A DNA stretch of 64,000 nucleotides from Xiphophorus maculatus (Eukaryota > Chordata > Actinopteri > Cyprinodontiformes > Poeciliidae). Made by a program: the position numbers and the translations under genes. Below are positions 63,761 to 64,000 of the stretch, one piece after another. The DNA is taken from contig NC_036464.1 of assembly GCF_002775205.1 (NCBI RefSeq), forward strand, positions 5,048,480 through 5,112,479, given 5' to 3'. A model generated the notes under the pieces. It was given only the letters and a program-made list of their open reading frames with translations. It was not told where the DNA came from and made no database searches. Every line of letters starts with the position of its first letter. The first letter of the stretch is position 1.

Positions 63761-64000
63761 CATTTTATCATCTTTTGTCAGGGCTTGTAGTTTACTGTCA
63801 TTAATCTTAACTCTAGGAATAATTCCTGTCGTATGTCATACTGGCTACATGCAGAAGTATAGATTATTTATACTTCTTACATTCATATTCTGTGCTACTG
63901 CTATATTTTGTTTATTAAATGTATAAATCAGACAGAATATAACTATTCATAACTCAAGTTATTTTCTACGAAACAGAGTTTCATCTTAACCATATTATAG

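Overview
The window is genomic DNA of a ray-finned fish, most likely a percomorph teleost. The evidence is vertebrate-style split genes with GT-AG introns, AT-rich intergenic DNA, and a dense load of teleost-type transposon remnants (palindromic MITEs, hAT and Harbinger-like non-autonomous elements, Tc1 fragments, 3' ends of an L2/CR1-type LINE). There are no bacterial features. I cannot name the species from sequence alone.

Three protein-coding genes are supported. (1) Minus strand, 36364 down to 8111: a complete gene that I could thread through 25 coding exons with consistent phase (7983 coding bases, 2660 residues). It encodes a very large type I membrane protein: signal peptide, about 36 mostly calcium-binding EGF modules in two giant exons plus one small one, NIDO, AMOP, VWD, a cadherin-like segment, more EGF modules around a SEA-like stretch, one membrane span and a short tail. 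The NIDO-AMOP-VWD core is that of MUC4-type proteins, but the huge N-terminal EGF array is not MUC4. (2) Plus strand, 44871 to 46763: a complete nine-exon epcam (311 residues) with a TATA promoter and a poly(A) signal. (3) Minus strand, 63314 down to 53256: the 3' part (14 exons, 643 residues) of a PLEKHH-family gene, probably plekhh2, covering the end of a PH domain, MyTH4 and FERM; its 5' part lies beyond the right edge.

Layout: 1-8110 is intergenic and repeat-rich; 8111-36364 is the EGF/NIDO/AMOP/VWD gene; 36365-44560 is a shared upstream region between that gene and epcam, which are divergent; 44560-47080 is epcam; 47080-52865 is intergenic with a well-preserved hAT-type element; 52866-64000 is the plekhh gene, convergent with epcam. 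The two divergent genes both encode adhesion-type surface proteins, so shared regulation from the 8.5-kb region between them is possible but unproven. The plekhh product is a cytoplasmic membrane-cytoskeleton linker with no evident functional tie to the other two.

The most notable observations are the unusual architecture and exon structure of the large EGF gene, its altered VWD GDPH motif, a 58-unit CA repeat beginning next to one of its splice donors, and a four-copy interspersed repeat carrying paired RFX X-box-like palindromes.
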